A stretch of DNA of 28,280 bases from a virus: positions 1-28,280 of IMG/VR virus record IMGVR_UViG_3300046476_000336. The stretch is one strand, 5' to 3'. Of this stretch, positions 14,288-22,099 are shown in pieces. A model generated the notes under the pieces. That model searched no databases. It was not told the DNA's origin and saw only the letters and a list, made by a program, of their open reading frames with translations. Position 1 is the stretch's first letter, and each line of letters begins with the position of its first letter. A program made the position numbers and the translations under genes.

Positions 14288-15055
14288 TTACCCGGCTATC
14301 CATGTCAAGGTGAAGGTCGCACCCGTGCCGGCGCCGCTGCTCGAGACCTGCGCCACCGGATTCGTCGGCGGCGTCGAGGCCGCTGGAATGCTGCCCGGAT
14401 TGGTGATGGTCACCGTCGCAACCGCGGTGGTCGTCAGCGTGGCAACGGTGAGCACGACACCGTTCCCCACCGAGATAGTGTTGCCGACCGCATAGCCCGT
14501 GCCGCCCGCAGCAACCACTGCAACGCTGACTTTCTTGAATGCGATATCGTGGACAGTCCAGATTCCGAACTCGCCGGTGCTGCCCGGTTGCACCTCGGCC
14601 TCGATCTCGATCTTGGAGAAGTCGTCAGCGTCGGTGATGAAGCTAAAATCACCGGACGGAACGAACGAGACCGTTGCGGTGAAGTCGACGGTCTGGCCGA
14701 TGTCGTTGGTGCCGACGACCTTGATGTCGCCGGTGAATTGGGTCTTCGACAGGCCGCTCAGCTTGATCTGGCCCGGCGTGGTGGTGTCGGTTGTGGCCAG
14801 CGCGAAGAATGCAAGGTTTCCGCCGGTGATCTCGTCGAGCGTGAACTTGACGGTAGCGCCGACCTCGGTGATGGCGGTGAAATCCTTAGTCTTTATTCCT
14901 TCTCTGGAACTGAAGTGCTCCTTCTTGGTGACCGTCGGCGTGTAGATGAACGACGGCGCGTTGCCGAGATCGACAAAGCTCCCCGCGCCGGCTTCCTTGA
15001 AGGAGACGATTCCTTTTCCGATGTGATAGTTGTTGACGTTCGGTGACGTGGGCAT
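14288..15055 (-). CDS. Major tail (tube) protein with extra C-terminal domain
   Basis: The 255-residue protein (from the ATG at 15055) forms the tail tube. Residues 1-175 have the expected beta character (YHIGKGIVSFKEAGAGSFVD, LGNAPSFIYTP, EVGATVKFTLDEITGGNLAF). Residues about 176-255 are a separate Thr/Val/Gly domain (AAGGTGYAVGNTISVGNG, later SSGAGTGATFTLTW) of a type often appended to phage structural proteins and probably displayed on the tail surface. I chose 15055 because GAGGGAG lies eight bases upstream, outside the preceding gene; the longer frame to 15163 would overlap that gene almost 100 bases. Confidence 0.8.
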   Translation of the reverse strand: MPTSPNVNNYHIGKGIVSFKEAGAGSFVDLGNAPSFIYTPTVTKKEHFSSREGIKTKDFTAITEVGATVKFTLDEITGGNLAFFALATTDTTTPGQIKLSGLSKTQFTGDIKVVGTNDIGQTVDFTATVSFVPSGDFSFITDADDFSKIEIEAEVQPGSTGEFGIWTVHDIAFKKVSVAVVAAGGTGYAVGNTISVGNGVVLTVATLTTTAVATVTITNPGSIPAASTPPTNPVAQVSSSGAGTGATFTLTWIAG

Positions 15056-15069
15056 TGGTGATTCTCCCT

Positions 15070-15525
15070 CTAAAGGTCGTCGGGCCGCAGCGTGTACTTG
15101 AACAGGAACTGCGCTTTCAAAGCGCCAAGCATCGAGCGGCCGAGGCCAAGATCGGTCTGGCATCCGAGATAGCGGATTGCGCCGTTGCCGAAACGTCCGG
15201 TTTTCACGATCTGCTCGTTGAGCTTGATGTCGGTCAGCACCCGCTTGATCAGCTCGCGCCGCAGCGTGGTCAGGTCGGAGCCGACCTCGTTGGATTGCTC
15301 GGCCAGGATGATCTCAGGCGTCATATGCACGACGGTCGGCCGGTTCGGCGGACGCATCGACAGGTCGGTCGAGTCGTTGGTTTCCTCGTCGCCGTCGAGC
15401 ACCAGCGCGGCCGGCAACTGGTCTTCGGTGATGTCGATGTTGTTGCGATGGGCCAAGCGGATATTCGGGATGGCGGCAACCACCTCGACCAGCCGCGCCA
15501 GGATGTCCTCGCGAACGTCAGCCAT
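15070..15525 (-). CDS. Tail terminator/completion-like protein
   Basis: A 151-residue protein with an N-terminal helix (DVREDILARLVEVVAAIPNI), a central strand (LPAALVLDGDEETND), MTPEIILAEQSNEVG, and TTLRRELIKRVLTDIKLNEQI. The order fits tail terminator proteins, which cap the tube and join it to the head, and it directly precedes the major tail gene. It overlaps the preceding gene by eight bases. The terminator assignment is by position and fold pattern. Confidence 0.6.
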   Translation of the reverse strand: MADVREDILARLVEVVAAIPNIRLAHRNNIDITEDQLPAALVLDGDEETNDSTDLSMRPPNRPTVVHMTPEIILAEQSNEVGSDLTTLRRELIKRVLTDIKLNEQIVKTGRFGNGAIRYLGCQTDLGLGRSMLGALKAQFLFKYTLRPDDL

Positions 15526-15862
15526 CGACGGCCTTCAATAAAAACCGCACCTCGCCGACATCCTCGCCGTTGGGACTGCCGCGCAACTCGTAGGAGCGCA
15601 CCACCCAGGAGCGGCCATTGAAGGCGAGCACCGCGTCGAAATAGTCGTCGCGCGCGATCCCCTTGCCGGTGAGTTCGACGATGCGGGCAAAGGCGCCGGG
15701 ACCGACGCTGCGCACCTCCACGGTGCCGCTGGTGGTGGTCTTGGGCCGGGTGTCGTCGATCACGATCACCTCGACCTCGGCCGCGGTCGCGGTCGTCAGC
15801 GTGGCGTCAACGCCGAGCTCGGCATAGACCGGGTCATAGAGCAGTGCGCTGTAGTCGATCAT
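15518..15862 (-). CDS. Head-tail joining/completion protein
   Basis: The 114-residue protein (MIDYSALLYDPVYAELGVDA, then EVIVIDDTRPKTTTSG, RIVELTGKGIARDDYFD, FNGRSWVVRSYELRGSPNGE) matches the pattern of small beta-barrel phage joining proteins encoded between connector and tail terminator. I used the ATG at 15862, which overlaps the upstream stop (ATGA); the longer frame to 16015 reads unnaturally (Arg/Gly/Cys rich) and overlaps the membrane-protein gene. It probably sits at the head-tail interface. Confidence 0.65.
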   Translation of the reverse strand: MIDYSALLYDPVYAELGVDATLTTATAAEVEVIVIDDTRPKTTTSGTVEVRSVGPGAFARIVELTGKGIARDDYFDAVLAFNGRSWVVRSYELRGSPNGEDVGEVRFLLKAVDG

Positions 15863-16098
15863 GCCAGTAGCCGCCCCGCCGCGCCGATGATCCGCACCGA
15901 GGGAATGCCGAATAATAGAGCGACCAGCATGTAAAGGCCGATCAGAGCCACCACAGCGAGGTAGCCCTTCTGTACATTGCCCGGCACCGACATTCCCATC
16001 CACGACAGAAACCAAAGGATGATTGCACCGACCAATAAAAGGACCGCAATCACAATGGCTATGTTTATGACGCCGAGCACTAGACCGCTGAGTGACAT
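15859..16098 (-). CDS. Small two-helix membrane protein within the connector genes
   Basis: The 79-residue product is mostly two hydrophobic segments (VLGVINIAIVIAVLLLVGAI with ILWFLSW, about 8-34, and YLAVVALIGLYMLVALLFGI, about 46-65) joined by GMSVPGNVQKG. AGGAGG at 16104-16109 is a perfect ribosome-binding site five bases before the ATG and overlaps the stop of the upstream gene. Membrane proteins are unexpected among head-tail joining genes. It could be a holin-like protein, a superinfection-exclusion protein or a moron; the sequence does not decide. Confidence 0.65.
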   Translation of the reverse strand: MSLSGLVLGVINIAIVIAVLLLVGAIILWFLSWMGMSVPGNVQKGYLAVVALIGLYMLVALLFGIPSVRIIGAAGRLLA

Positions 16099-16107
16099 GG
16101 TGGCCTC

Positions 16108-16767
16108 CTATGCGACGTGCAGGCGCCGGTACGGCTTGATTAGATCGACCGCAGCGGCCGACAGGAACCCAGACGAGGCGGTCGAGTATCCCGCCGTGAA
16201 ATAGCTGATGCGGGTGTCGCCGTGCTGCACCTCGCGAATGCCGGGATCGCGCGTGGCAGAGGTGCGCCCGACATTGACCGCATCAATCACCGCGCGCTGT
16301 AGCCTGGCCGGCGCTTCTTCCGGCAGGTCGTAGCCGCCCGAATAGCTGACGGCGATCGTGGTGCCGCCCCAGCACTGCCACGGCCGCTCGGTGGCCCAGG
16401 CGTTTGCCTTCCACGGCCACAGCCGGCCGCTGACCGGATCGAAATCATAATCGGGTGTGGGAGCGCCGCCGTTCGATACCGAAACGTCGGTCACCTCGAG
16501 CACCGGGTAAAGCGACAGCGTCAGCGCCTGCCGTGACAGCATGCCCTCGTAGTGATCGAGGGTGAATGTCTCGACCGCCTGCGCCAGGCCGAAACGGCGG
16601 TTGCAATACTCTGCAATGATGCGTGACTGAAACGTGATAGCCGCCTGCAGCGCAGCGTCGTCGGTGGTGCCTTCGATGCCGAGCGCAAGCTTGAGGTCGT
16701 CGAGGCTGATCAGGTCAGGCCCGGCGCTCGAAGGCGCCTCGCTGATGATCTCGAGGATGGAGTGCAT
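16108..16767 (-). CDS. Head-tail connector protein (gp6-like)
   Basis: The 219-residue protein has the N-terminal pattern LISLDDLKLALGIEGTTDD, AALQAAITFQSRIIAEYCNR, RFG, typical of HK97 gp6-like head-tail connectors that form a ring under the portal. It continues with a beta insertion (YPVLEVTDVSVSNGG, YDFDPVSGRLW) and a C-terminal helix (PARLQRAVIDAVNVGRTS). The ATG at 16767 overlaps the upstream stop (TAATG). In HK97-like phages this gene normally follows the capsid gene; here a block of other structural genes comes between. Confidence 0.75.
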   Translation of the reverse strand: MHSILEIISEAPSSAGPDLISLDDLKLALGIEGTTDDAALQAAITFQSRIIAEYCNRRFGLAQAVETFTLDHYEGMLSRQALTLSLYPVLEVTDVSVSNGGAPTPDYDFDPVSGRLWPWKANAWATERPWQCWGGTTIAVSYSGGYDLPEEAPARLQRAVIDAVNVGRTSATRDPGIREVQHGDTRISYFTAGYSTASSGFLSAAAVDLIKPYRRLHVA

Positions 16768-17297
16768 TACTTGAACCTGACCGGCTCGAGTGCGCGTTCG
16801 GTGCGGGCGTCGCGGCCATCGCTGCCGCGCTTGACGGCGAGGCGCCAATCGTCCGACTTGCCCGGCTTGGCTGACGTGTCGGATTGCGCAATGAAGAACG
16901 AACCGCCGAGCGTGACGCCGTCGCCGGCGACATAGGCGGTGCCCTCTTTCCAGACGCCGGCATCGAGCACGATGGCGGTCTTGATTTCGTGAACGGTGTC
17001 GCCGATCGCCCAGCGCAAGGTTCGGCCGCCATCGACCGTTGTGACCGTTGCAGCCTTGAACATGCGTTCAAACCGCTGATCGATATGTTCCTGCAGCAGC
17101 GCCAAGTCGGCGGCGTTGCGGCCGGTCTCGCCCTTGACGCCGCGTTCGCCCTGTGGCCCGCGCTTGCCTTCCGGTCCCGGTTCCCCGCGCGGCCCCGGTA
17201 TTCGCGCCAGCGCGCGAACCTCGGCCAGCGCGCGCAGGGCTGCGTCGAGGCAAACACCGATGGCCTCATGCATCGTATATTGCGGAGCAGGGATCAT
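16767..17297 (-). CDS. Structural protein with collagen-like repeat
   Basis: A 176-residue protein in three parts: an N-terminal helix (HEAIGVCLDAALRALAEVRA), eight Gly-X-Y triplets at residues 35-59 (GPRGEPGPEGKRGPQGERG and on to GETG), then a beta domain with IVLDAGVWKEGTAYVAGDGV and GGSFFIAQSDTSAKPG-SDDW. The last part resembles a small carbohydrate-binding module with the W-x-Y-x-x-GD-V pattern. The collagen-like segment probably trimerises into a short fibre. AGAGG lies upstream of the ATG. I recognise the overall layout from rhizobial-type phage genomes but not the function. Confidence 0.65.
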   Translation of the reverse strand: MIPAPQYTMHEAIGVCLDAALRALAEVRALARIPGPRGEPGPEGKRGPQGERGVKGETGRNAADLALLQEHIDQRFERMFKAATVTTVDGGRTLRWAIGDTVHEIKTAIVLDAGVWKEGTAYVAGDGVTLGGSFFIAQSDTSAKPGKSDDWRLAVKRGSDGRDARTERALEPVRFK

Positions 17298-17306
17298 CGC
17301 TGCCTC

Positions 17307-17891
17307 TTATGCCGCCAGCAGGAATGCGATCACGGCCGCCTCGTCGTCGTTCTGTTGCCCGGTCGCAGTGCCGCTGAATTTCACGATCATGCCCGAGCCT
17401 GTGCCGCGGGTGCCGACGGCACCATTGCCCGCGACCGACAGAGTTTTGAGCACTGCCGCCGCGTTGCCAGCTTGGCCGCAAGCGCCGACCGCTGCGGCAC
17501 GAACAATAAGCTGCGCCGCGCTCTGGCCGACGACGCCGACCGTGCCGTGCGCCTCGCCCCATAGCGGCGGCAGGATGCCGTAGCCGATGCCATAGACCGG
17601 CAACGGCCGCCGCCGGTGTGCCCGGCCACCAACCGGGGCAACGGGCACCTCGACGGAAACAACATCGGCATCGAGTTGATCGAGTGCATTGGCCGCCTCG
17701 GCCAAATCTGCCAGGGCGACAACAACCGCATCGACGTTATCGACCGTCGTGTCGGCAATTGCCGTAGCATCGAATATATCGAGTGCATTGGCCGCCTCGG
17801 CCACATCTGCGGCAATGCAGATAATCCGGCCGTCGGCCGTGACGCAAATTGTGTCGGCAGTCCAGAGCGTACTGTCGGCAGTGACGGGCAT
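17307..17891 (-). CDS. Phage structural-region protein with internal AEAANALD repeat
   Basis: The 194-residue protein is not recognised. The first half is Ala/Asp rich with a duplicated motif: DVAEAANALDIFDA near 29-42 and DLAEAANALDQLDA near 62-75. The middle is a short basic/Pro stretch (GGRAHRRRPLPVYG) and the C-terminal part is Ala/Gly rich and probably beta (GTVGVVGQSAAQLIVRAAA, GTGSGMIVKFSGTATG). The duplication is visible in DNA as a 33-base repeat. The start overlaps the upstream stop (TAATG). It may be a decoration or fibre-base protein. Confidence 0.5.
   Translation of the reverse strand: MPVTADSTLWTADTICVTADGRIICIAADVAEAANALDIFDATAIADTTVDNVDAVVVALADLAEAANALDQLDADVVSVEVPVAPVGGRAHRRRPLPVYGIGYGILPPLWGEAHGTVGVVGQSAAQLIVRAAAVGACGQAGNAAAVLKTLSVAGNGAVGTRGTGSGMIVKFSGTATGQQNDDEAAVIAFLLAA
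17679..17711. repeat. 33-bp direct repeat, copy 1
   Basis: Copy of a 33-base sequence beginning ATCGAGTGCATTGG inside the AEAANALD-repeat gene. It matches 17778-17810 with one mismatch (A for C near its right end). The copies are exactly 99 bases apart, that is 33 codons, so the reading frame is kept. Confidence 0.9.
17778..17810. repeat. 33-bp direct repeat, copy 2
   Basis: Second copy of the 33-base sequence found at 17679-17711, differing at one position. Both encode the same AEAANALD segment on the minus strand, indicating an internal duplication or a unit able to expand and contract. Confidence 0.9.
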
Positions 17892-18289
17892 TAGCTAAAG
17901 ATTTCGTCGGCGCGTGCCTGCGTCAGGATGCCGTCGGTCACAAGCGACGTTCTCAATGTCGTCACCTTTTTCTTGTTCATATTGAGCGCCGTATCGAAAA
18001 ATACGACATCCCAGTTCTTGGCATTGCCCGCAGTTCCCCGCCACGTCGTTGCGGTAGCGGCCCGATATTCTGCATTGGTAAATCGACCAATTATCTCCGA
18101 TGTTACTACCGTCGACTTTGCGTCAATTGGAATGGTAGCGATGACGTTATTGCCGGCGTCGATCTGAGCCTGGGTTGCGCCAGCGCCCGGCACGAATGAC
18201 CAAGTCGAGCGATTATTCGCATCGCCCACGGTCACGCTGGCGACAGGGCAAACCTCGGCAATGGCATTGTGCAGAGTACCGGCATCCAT
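17891..18289 (-). CDS. Unrecognised phage structural-region protein, XkdW-like layout
   Basis: A 132-residue protein: TLHNAIAEVCPVASVTVGDA, then WSFVPGAGATQAQIDAGNNV, IATIPIDAKS and a C-terminal EIIGRFTNAEYRAATATTW segment. The opening 'HNAIA-VCPV-SV-VGD' followed by ATQAQIDAGNNVIA resembles small XkdW-like phage proteins found beside fibre genes, but this is weak. AGGA-type ribosome-binding sequences lie just before the ATG. The gene groups with its fibre-like upstream neighbour. Confidence 0.5.
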   Translation of the reverse strand: MDAGTLHNAIAEVCPVASVTVGDANNRSTWSFVPGAGATQAQIDAGNNVIATIPIDAKSTVVTSEIIGRFTNAEYRAATATTWRGTAGNAKNWDVVFFDTALNMNKKKVTTLRTSLVTDGILTQARADEIFS

Positions 18290-18292
18290 TTC

Positions 18293-19303
18293 CTACATCC
18301 TCAGAAGAATGTGCAGGCCAGTCTGGATGTGATCCGGCAAGCCTAAGTCTCCCACATAAGTTGCGACTGCACCGGCTTCGGCATATTCGAGCGCAGTAAC
18401 GGTATTGAAGCCAAGCCTGGGATAGGCAACACAAGTTGCGAGCACCGGAAGGCCAGCGGCGTAAAGATTGAAGCTCGTCGTGCCAAAGTAAGTCGAAGTG
18501 GAGTTGAGGCCGATGCCGACCACGGCGCGGTTTGATCCGTCATCTACACCGATCGCGTTATATTGCGCCACGAGCCCATCTACTATCCCGCCAACTACAA
18601 ATTGATGTGACACACCTCCTCCATTGGCGGCGCGCCACGCTGCTACGGCGTAAGTCCAAGTGTTTGCGCTCTCTCCCGCCAATGAGGCAAGCAGCACGCG
18701 GTTGTAAGCATTCCACACGCCGAAAAACGAAGAGCTTCCGCCCGTCCCCACAATCCCATAAATCCAATTCAATTGAGATGAGGCATCGCTCCGAGTCGTC
18801 CCTACATACGTACCGCGGGAGGCCGCCGGCCCGTTGGTGATGGAGGCATTGTTAAGCAGAATGCCGTTGACCGTGACCAACGCTGTGCCTGCGGATCGTG
18901 CCGTGTCGCTAGTCCAATCCGGCCCGTGGCCGATGCGAACGGTGCCAGCATCGTTCCACACAAACCAGTCATTGACCTTACTCGCGCCGATGGCGGCCGG
19001 CGATTTGGTCGTATCGGTGGTGGCGACGCTCAACTCAGCGAATGTCGTCATTACCATGTTGGTGCCGTCGTAGATCGGCACCTTGTTGCCGACATACGGC
19101 GTGTAAAAAATAGTTGTCTTTGCCGACTGCGTCGTCGTCATCACCGGCGTTGCGGTCTGTAACGTCAGGCGGCCCTGCGGGGGTGTGGGGTCACCTGCAT
19201 AAAGTTCGGTGAAATTGAGATTGCACTTGTCGAACGACGAGCGCAGTTGATCGCCGGTGCCGTCGTTCGGTGCCGCACCGATGTTGATGATCTGCTGGGT
19301 CAC
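18293..19303 (-). CDS. Fibre-like phage protein
   Basis: The 336-residue protein begins IINIGAAPNDGTGDQLRSSF, DKCNLNFTELY, an N-terminal segment common to phage tail-fibre and spike proteins. The rest is beta-rich (TFAELSVATTDTTKSPAAIG, NDWFVWNDAGTVRIGHGPDW, LVTVNGILLNNASITNGP), a widely shared phage surface-protein pattern whose exact role is unknown to me. It starts with GTG overlapping the upstream stop (GTGA). Finding such a protein between portal and connector is unusual; it may decorate the head or be a second fibre. Confidence 0.6.
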   Translation of the reverse strand: MTQQIINIGAAPNDGTGDQLRSSFDKCNLNFTELYAGDPTPPQGRLTLQTATPVMTTTQSAKTTIFYTPYVGNKVPIYDGTNMVMTTFAELSVATTDTTKSPAAIGASKVNDWFVWNDAGTVRIGHGPDWTSDTARSAGTALVTVNGILLNNASITNGPAASRGTYVGTTRSDASSQLNWIYGIVGTGGSSSFFGVWNAYNRVLLASLAGESANTWTYAVAAWRAANGGGVSHQFVVGGIVDGLVAQYNAIGVDDGSNRAVVGIGLNSTSTYFGTTSFNLYAAGLPVLATCVAYPRLGFNTVTALEYAEAGAVATYVGDLGLPDHIQTGLHILLRM

Positions 19304-19662
19304 GGCATCCCCAGCCGGAACGAGTTGATCAGCACCGGAGCGCCGCGGTTGATCTGAGTGGATGTAAGCCTGACCACGGCGTCGCTGTTCTCGTCGCCGG
19401 CATCGCAGGAAAAGATTTCAGTGCCGTCGGCCGCGACAACACGCGCAACCGCGGCAGTACCTTTCGCCCGCGCGATGTCCTGGGCGATATCGGCAAACTC
19501 GAGTTCGCCGCCAACCGCGGCCATCGCTGCCGGATAGGACAGCATCAACGAGGCAAGGACGCGGCCGTCGCCGGTCAGCAGTTCGATACTGCCGCCGTCC
19601 ATCAAGGACGACAGCGCGTCGAGCATGGCATTCGACGCGGTTTCAGACAGGTTGATCGTCAT
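19300..19662 (-). CDS. Unrecognised small phage protein
   Basis: A 120-residue protein (MTINLSETASNAMLDALSSL, MDGGSIELLTGDGRVLASLM, then AADGTEIFSCDAGDENSD, RLTSTQINRGAPVLINSFRL). The pattern of a short N-terminal helix and two beta halves resembles small virion proteins, but no family is clear. I used the ATG at 19662, inside the end of the previous gene (20-base overlap); the longer frame is Arg/Cys rich and not protein-like. Confidence 0.55.
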   Translation of the reverse strand: MTINLSETASNAMLDALSSLMDGGSIELLTGDGRVLASLMLSYPAAMAAVGGELEFADIAQDIARAKGTAAVARVVAADGTEIFSCDAGDENSDAVVRLTSTQINRGAPVLINSFRLGMP

Positions 19663-19879
19663 AGACCGGAACAAAATTGCCGTCGGCGTCGCGCTCGATG
19701 CGGGTGACCTTGGGCGGCCGCAGCACCTCGCTGCGCAGGGTCGGCGACTCGTGCAACAGCCGCACCGCGCTTGCGATCTGCTCGGCGAGTTCGGGCGGCA
19801 CCGCAGTTGCCTCGGCGATACATTCGCGCACGAACGGCACCATACCCTCGGCCAGCGCGGCAATCTCAGCGTGTTCCAT
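19643..19879 (-). CDS. Small unrecognised phage protein
   Basis: A 78-residue protein, helical in its first half (HAEIAALAEGMVPFVRECIA, EATAVPPELAEQIASAVRLL) with a short basic/acidic tail (KVTRIERDADGNFVPVYDDQ). The ATG at 19879 overlaps the upstream stop (TGATG). The tail motif 'RIERD-DG-V-VYDD' resembles ends of phage proteins that work at the head, but the function is unknown. Confidence 0.5.
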   Translation of the reverse strand: MEHAEIAALAEGMVPFVRECIAEATAVPPELAEQIASAVRLLHESPTLRSEVLRPPKVTRIERDADGNFVPVYDDQPV

Positions 19880-20709
19880 CAAACATGCTCCGTGATTGAG
19901 AGCGTGACGCGCGAGGCGCCGCCCATCCAGCGCGCCGCCACGCCATTGATGCCCAAGGTTTGATTGCTGCCATTCAGATTGCCACATCGCAGTTTAATCG
20001 TTGTTGCGGCTGTTGTGCCCGCCGCGATATCGATGTCGAGCTTTGCAACAGCCCCCTTATTGTTGCCGGGAGCAAAGGCCACTGAGGCATCGATGGCCGC
20101 CGCCGTGTTGTCTCGAAACAGTGCAAACCACGCCCCGCTTGCTTGCGTTGACCCAAACGGAATCGTGGCCTGAACACGAAGCTTATTGGCGGCCCGTTTC
20201 GGGATAATCGAAGCGGTCAACAGTTGTATGCCATCGGTCTGTTGCGGAATCGTATCAACGGCGCCCACCATCTGTATGGTGGTGGATATGTATGCCGTCG
20301 ATTCGACATAGACGGGAACAGCGACGGCTTTGCTATTGGCGGTGAAGAGAACAATGATTTCCTGATTTTCACGGGAAAGAACATTGCCAGTTGCTTCCAG
20401 CGCGACGTAAAATTGAAACCATCCGCCTTTATCTATGGGCAGAGATTGCAGGACATAACGCGCCCAGGAGGTACTAACGAGTGAGTCCTGTGCCTGGATG
20501 ATGTCATCGACGAGCATCGACCGCAGCACATCGGCCCGATCAATACCCTGTAAGGTGATGGCATGAATAGCAACCTGAGTGGCGTTGCCAACGGTGCCGG
20601 TATTGGTGCGAAAGCGGCCCGTGACCGGAGCTGTGCTGGTGTCGGTGCTTAGCGCATTAAAATTCCACAATCCTCCCCTGGCACCGCCGACGATCTCAGT
20701 GGATGCCAT
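19879..20709 (-). CDS. Beta-rich phage structural-region protein
   Basis: The 276-residue protein is rich in Thr, Ala, Val and Ile with beta character throughout (NTGTVGNATQVAIHAITLQG, GGWFQFYVALEATGNVLSRE, SGAWFALFRDNTAAAIDASV). It resembles virion surface or fibre proteins but matches no family I can name. It overlaps the portal gene by 14 bases and is the first gene of the structural block inserted between portal and connector. Confidence 0.5.
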   Translation of the reverse strand: MASTEIVGGARGGLWNFNALSTDTSTAPVTGRFRTNTGTVGNATQVAIHAITLQGIDRADVLRSMLVDDIIQAQDSLVSTSWARYVLQSLPIDKGGWFQFYVALEATGNVLSRENQEIIVLFTANSKAVAVPVYVESTAYISTTIQMVGAVDTIPQQTDGIQLLTASIIPKRAANKLRVQATIPFGSTQASGAWFALFRDNTAAAIDASVAFAPGNNKGAVAKLDIDIAAGTTAATTIKLRCGNLNGSNQTLGINGVAARWMGGASRVTLSITEHV

Positions 20710-22099
20710 GGCTGACCATCGCGGCTTTCTTCAATTCGGCGGTGAACATGGCAGCGAGCTTTTGCGGGTCGGGCTTTGGCTTGGCGGTCGGCGGCGGGTT
20801 ATCTGCGCCAGGTTGAGGCGGCGGCGCCGCTGGTGGCGTTGCAGGCGCGAATGGATCGGCCTGGGCGTCGCGCTTGGCCAATGCCTCGAGGCTATAGTTC
20901 TGCTGCTGCAGATATGGCGCGTCGCCGCCCGTCACCGGCTTAAGCTCGAGTTTGGCGCGGCCCTCGTTCGGCGACATCACGCCGGCGCCGACCGCATCCT
21001 TGATGGCGGTGACCTGAATCGCGGTATCCATGCGCAGCAGATTGTCGGTGTCGAACTCGGTGCCCATACCGACGGACCAGCCGATGCCGAGCGCCTGGTC
21101 GAGCAGTTCCTCGATTTCCTCGAGGTGGGTTTGCAACGCCTGCGAAAAGTATTCGACGTTAAGCGCCTGGATGTTGGCGATATGCGACGGCAGCGGATTG
21201 ACGCCGACCTTGAACGGCGGGACGTGGTAAACGCTGCAGACGACCTCGGCCGACCAGCGCAGCGACTCGACCATCTGTCCCTCGACATTGGTCATCGCCA
21301 TCTTCTCGTATTTGGCGCCGCCGGTCATAACAGCGACGCGGCCGAGATTGACGCGCGAGAACCTTGTTTCCCATTGCTCCTTGAACCGCTGTTCTTCTTC
21401 CTGCGATATCTCGCCGGGCAATGTCAGAATGCCGCCAGGCGTCGAGGCATTTTCAAATAGCAACGCCGAGGCCCGTTGCGCATTGAGGCCGAGCATCGAG
21501 GCAAGGCCACTGGCAAACACCGGCGGCGTGCCGATCAACGGATGGAATAGGCAATTCATCCGGTCGTGGATGATCTCGCGCGCCGGCACGGTGACCTCGT
21601 CGATACCGGCGAGGTAGTCCTGGCTCAGACTATAGAACACCGAGCCGTCGGTCGATACCAGCGGCTGCACCCGCGTCGGGTCAAGCACATGCAGCGCGGT
21701 GACGACGTTGCGGTTGTCGCGCACCTTGAGTACATAGGTATTGCCGCGCGACAGTTTCGACAGCACCCAACATTCGAAGAACTGATTGCGGGTCTGGTAA
21801 TCGTTCGGCCGCCGCAGCACCGGACTGTATGCCGAATTGCTGGTCTCCGACCAAATCTCGTCGCTATCCTGCTCGGTGAGTTTGACCCGCAGCTTGGCTA
21901 TGTCGCGCGCGATCAGCGTCTTGCACGCGAAGTCGGCGTGATACGACGCCGCGCTGTCGGTCGTGATCGAGCGGTTCTGCTGCCAGGCGCCGGGGAACGG
22001 CTCGTGGATGATCGGATACGACGTGCCGACATACGGCACCGAGCTGAGACCCTTGCGGGTCTCGCCGGTGAACGGGATCGGCACTCCAAGGATGCGCAT
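20696..22099 (-). CDS. Portal protein, HK97 family
   Basis: The 467-residue protein has the portal pattern: SAASYHADFACKTLIARDIA, RRPNDYQTRNQFFECWVLSK, LSRGNTYVLKVRD, LHVLDPTRVQPLVSTDGSV, then LLFENASTPGGILTLPGEIS with QEEEQRFKEQW, and the late helix-rich NIQALNVEYFSQALQTHLEE. The C-terminus is Pro rich (PPAAPPPQPGADNPPPTAKP), a common tail of HK97-type portals. It forms the dodecameric DNA gateway at one capsid vertex and docks the terminase. The ATG overlaps the upstream stop (TGATG). It lies downstream of the capsid gene, which is unusual. Confidence 0.9.
   Translation of the reverse strand: MRILGVPIPFTGETRKGLSSVPYVGTSYPIIHEPFPGAWQQNRSITTDSAASYHADFACKTLIARDIAKLRVKLTEQDSDEIWSETSNSAYSPVLRRPNDYQTRNQFFECWVLSKLSRGNTYVLKVRDNRNVVTALHVLDPTRVQPLVSTDGSVFYSLSQDYLAGIDEVTVPAREIIHDRMNCLFHPLIGTPPVFASGLASMLGLNAQRASALLFENASTPGGILTLPGEISQEEEQRFKEQWETRFSRVNLGRVAVMTGGAKYEKMAMTNVEGQMVESLRWSAEVVCSVYHVPPFKVGVNPLPSHIANIQALNVEYFSQALQTHLEEIEELLDQALGIGWSVGMGTEFDTDNLLRMDTAIQVTAIKDAVGAGVMSPNEGRAKLELKPVTGGDAPYLQQQNYSLEALAKRDAQADPFAPATPPAAPPPQPGADNPPPTAKPKPDPQKLAAMFTAELKKAAMVSHGIH

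Noticed and set aside
13895-15046. Plus-strand ORF of 383 codons opposite the tail chaperone and major tail genes
   Set aside because: Same reason: antisense shadow with low-complexity Arg/Gly/Asp content and no ribosome-binding site of note.
20579-21460. Plus-strand ORF of 293 codons opposite the portal gene
   Set aside because: Antisense shadow; the portal frame is strongly supported.
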